From Acidiluteibacter sp965660325 (GTDB lineage Bacteria > Bacteroidota > Bacteroidia > Flavobacteriales_E > Vicingaceae), in assembly GCA_965660325.1 (NCBI GenBank), contig CBFHZL010000077.1:1-12884 (forward strand): 12,884 nucleotides of DNA, in the 5' to 3' direction. Below, piece by piece: positions 12,849 to 12,884 of the stretch. The notes under the pieces were generated by a model. That model saw nothing but the letters and a program-made list of their open reading frames with translations. It was not told where the DNA came from and did not search any database. Position numbers and translations under genes: made by a program. Position 1 is the stretch's first letter; each line of letters opens with the position of its first letter.

Positions 12849-12884
12849 ATGTTAAATATCGTATTATTTGGCCCTCCTGGAGCA
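12849..12884 (+). CDS. adk: Adenylate kinase, N-terminal 12 codons (cut by window end)
   Basis: The frame opens with ATG at 12849 and reads MLNIVLFGPPGA to the edge. That is the first beta strand and the start of the P-loop (GPPGAGKGT) of adenylate kinase, which interconverts AMP, ADP and ATP. It lies 10 nt after hpt on the same strand, which fits the usual gene order. Only this fragment is visible, so the identification rests on the P-loop start and on context. Confidence 0.85.
   Translation, partial: MLNIVLFGPPGA

Overview
The window looks like chromosomal DNA of a Bacteroidota bacterium, most likely a marine or freshwater member of the Flavobacteriia or a close relative. The reasons are moderate AT-richness, DUF4199 and DUF7935-like proteins, a secreted protein with a type IX secretion (T9SS) type A sorting tail, genes without Shine-Dalgarno sequences, and promoters of the Bacteroidota kind (TTTG, about 20 nt, TAnnTTTG). 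I see no insertion sequence, phage, CRISPR array, tRNA or rRNA. Most genes are housekeeping or cell-envelope functions.

Left edge (1-281): a complete small SRP RNA gene (ffs) lies on the minus strand with a well-formed promoter. Beyond it is a second leftward promoter that probably serves a gene off the edge. A rightward promoter inside a perfect 11-bp palindrome precedes the first protein gene.

Plus-strand operon (282-3469): a DUF4199 four-helix membrane protein, a GtrB/DPM1-like polyprenyl-phosphate glycosyltransferase (GTG start), a GT4 glycosyltransferase and a GmhB-like HAD phosphatase are packed with gaps of 15 and 4 nt and an 8-nt overlap. Together they suggest sugar transfer to lipid carriers and surface glycan or lipopolysaccharide synthesis.

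Minus-strand block (3617-9707, read right to left): aspartate aminotransferase and a heptose-7-phosphate kinase (hldA-like, GTG start overlapping the upstream stop); then TrkH; then Lgt overlapping an inositol-monophosphatase gene by 4 nt. Separate -7 elements before the aminotransferase, trkH and lgt suggest three transcription units. The kinase and the GmhB-like phosphatase would catalyse the two middle steps of ADP-heptose synthesis, from different operons.

Right part (9853-12884): a plus-strand pair, a DUF7935-like membrane protein and a VIT1/CCC1 metal transporter, joined by a TAATG stop/start overlap. A minus-strand T9SS cargo protein converges on it with a 4-nt overlap of the coding ends. 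Divergent from the cargo gene is the purine-salvage pair hpt (TTG start) and adk, of which only the first 12 codons are inside the window.

No clearly new multi-gene system is visible. The most useful leads are the DUF4199-GtrB pairing, a degenerate Lgt signature, a HAD phosphatase lacking the usual GmhB zinc cysteines, an SRP RNA whose 3' end can also fold as a terminator-like hairpin, and the palindromic promoter at 249-272.
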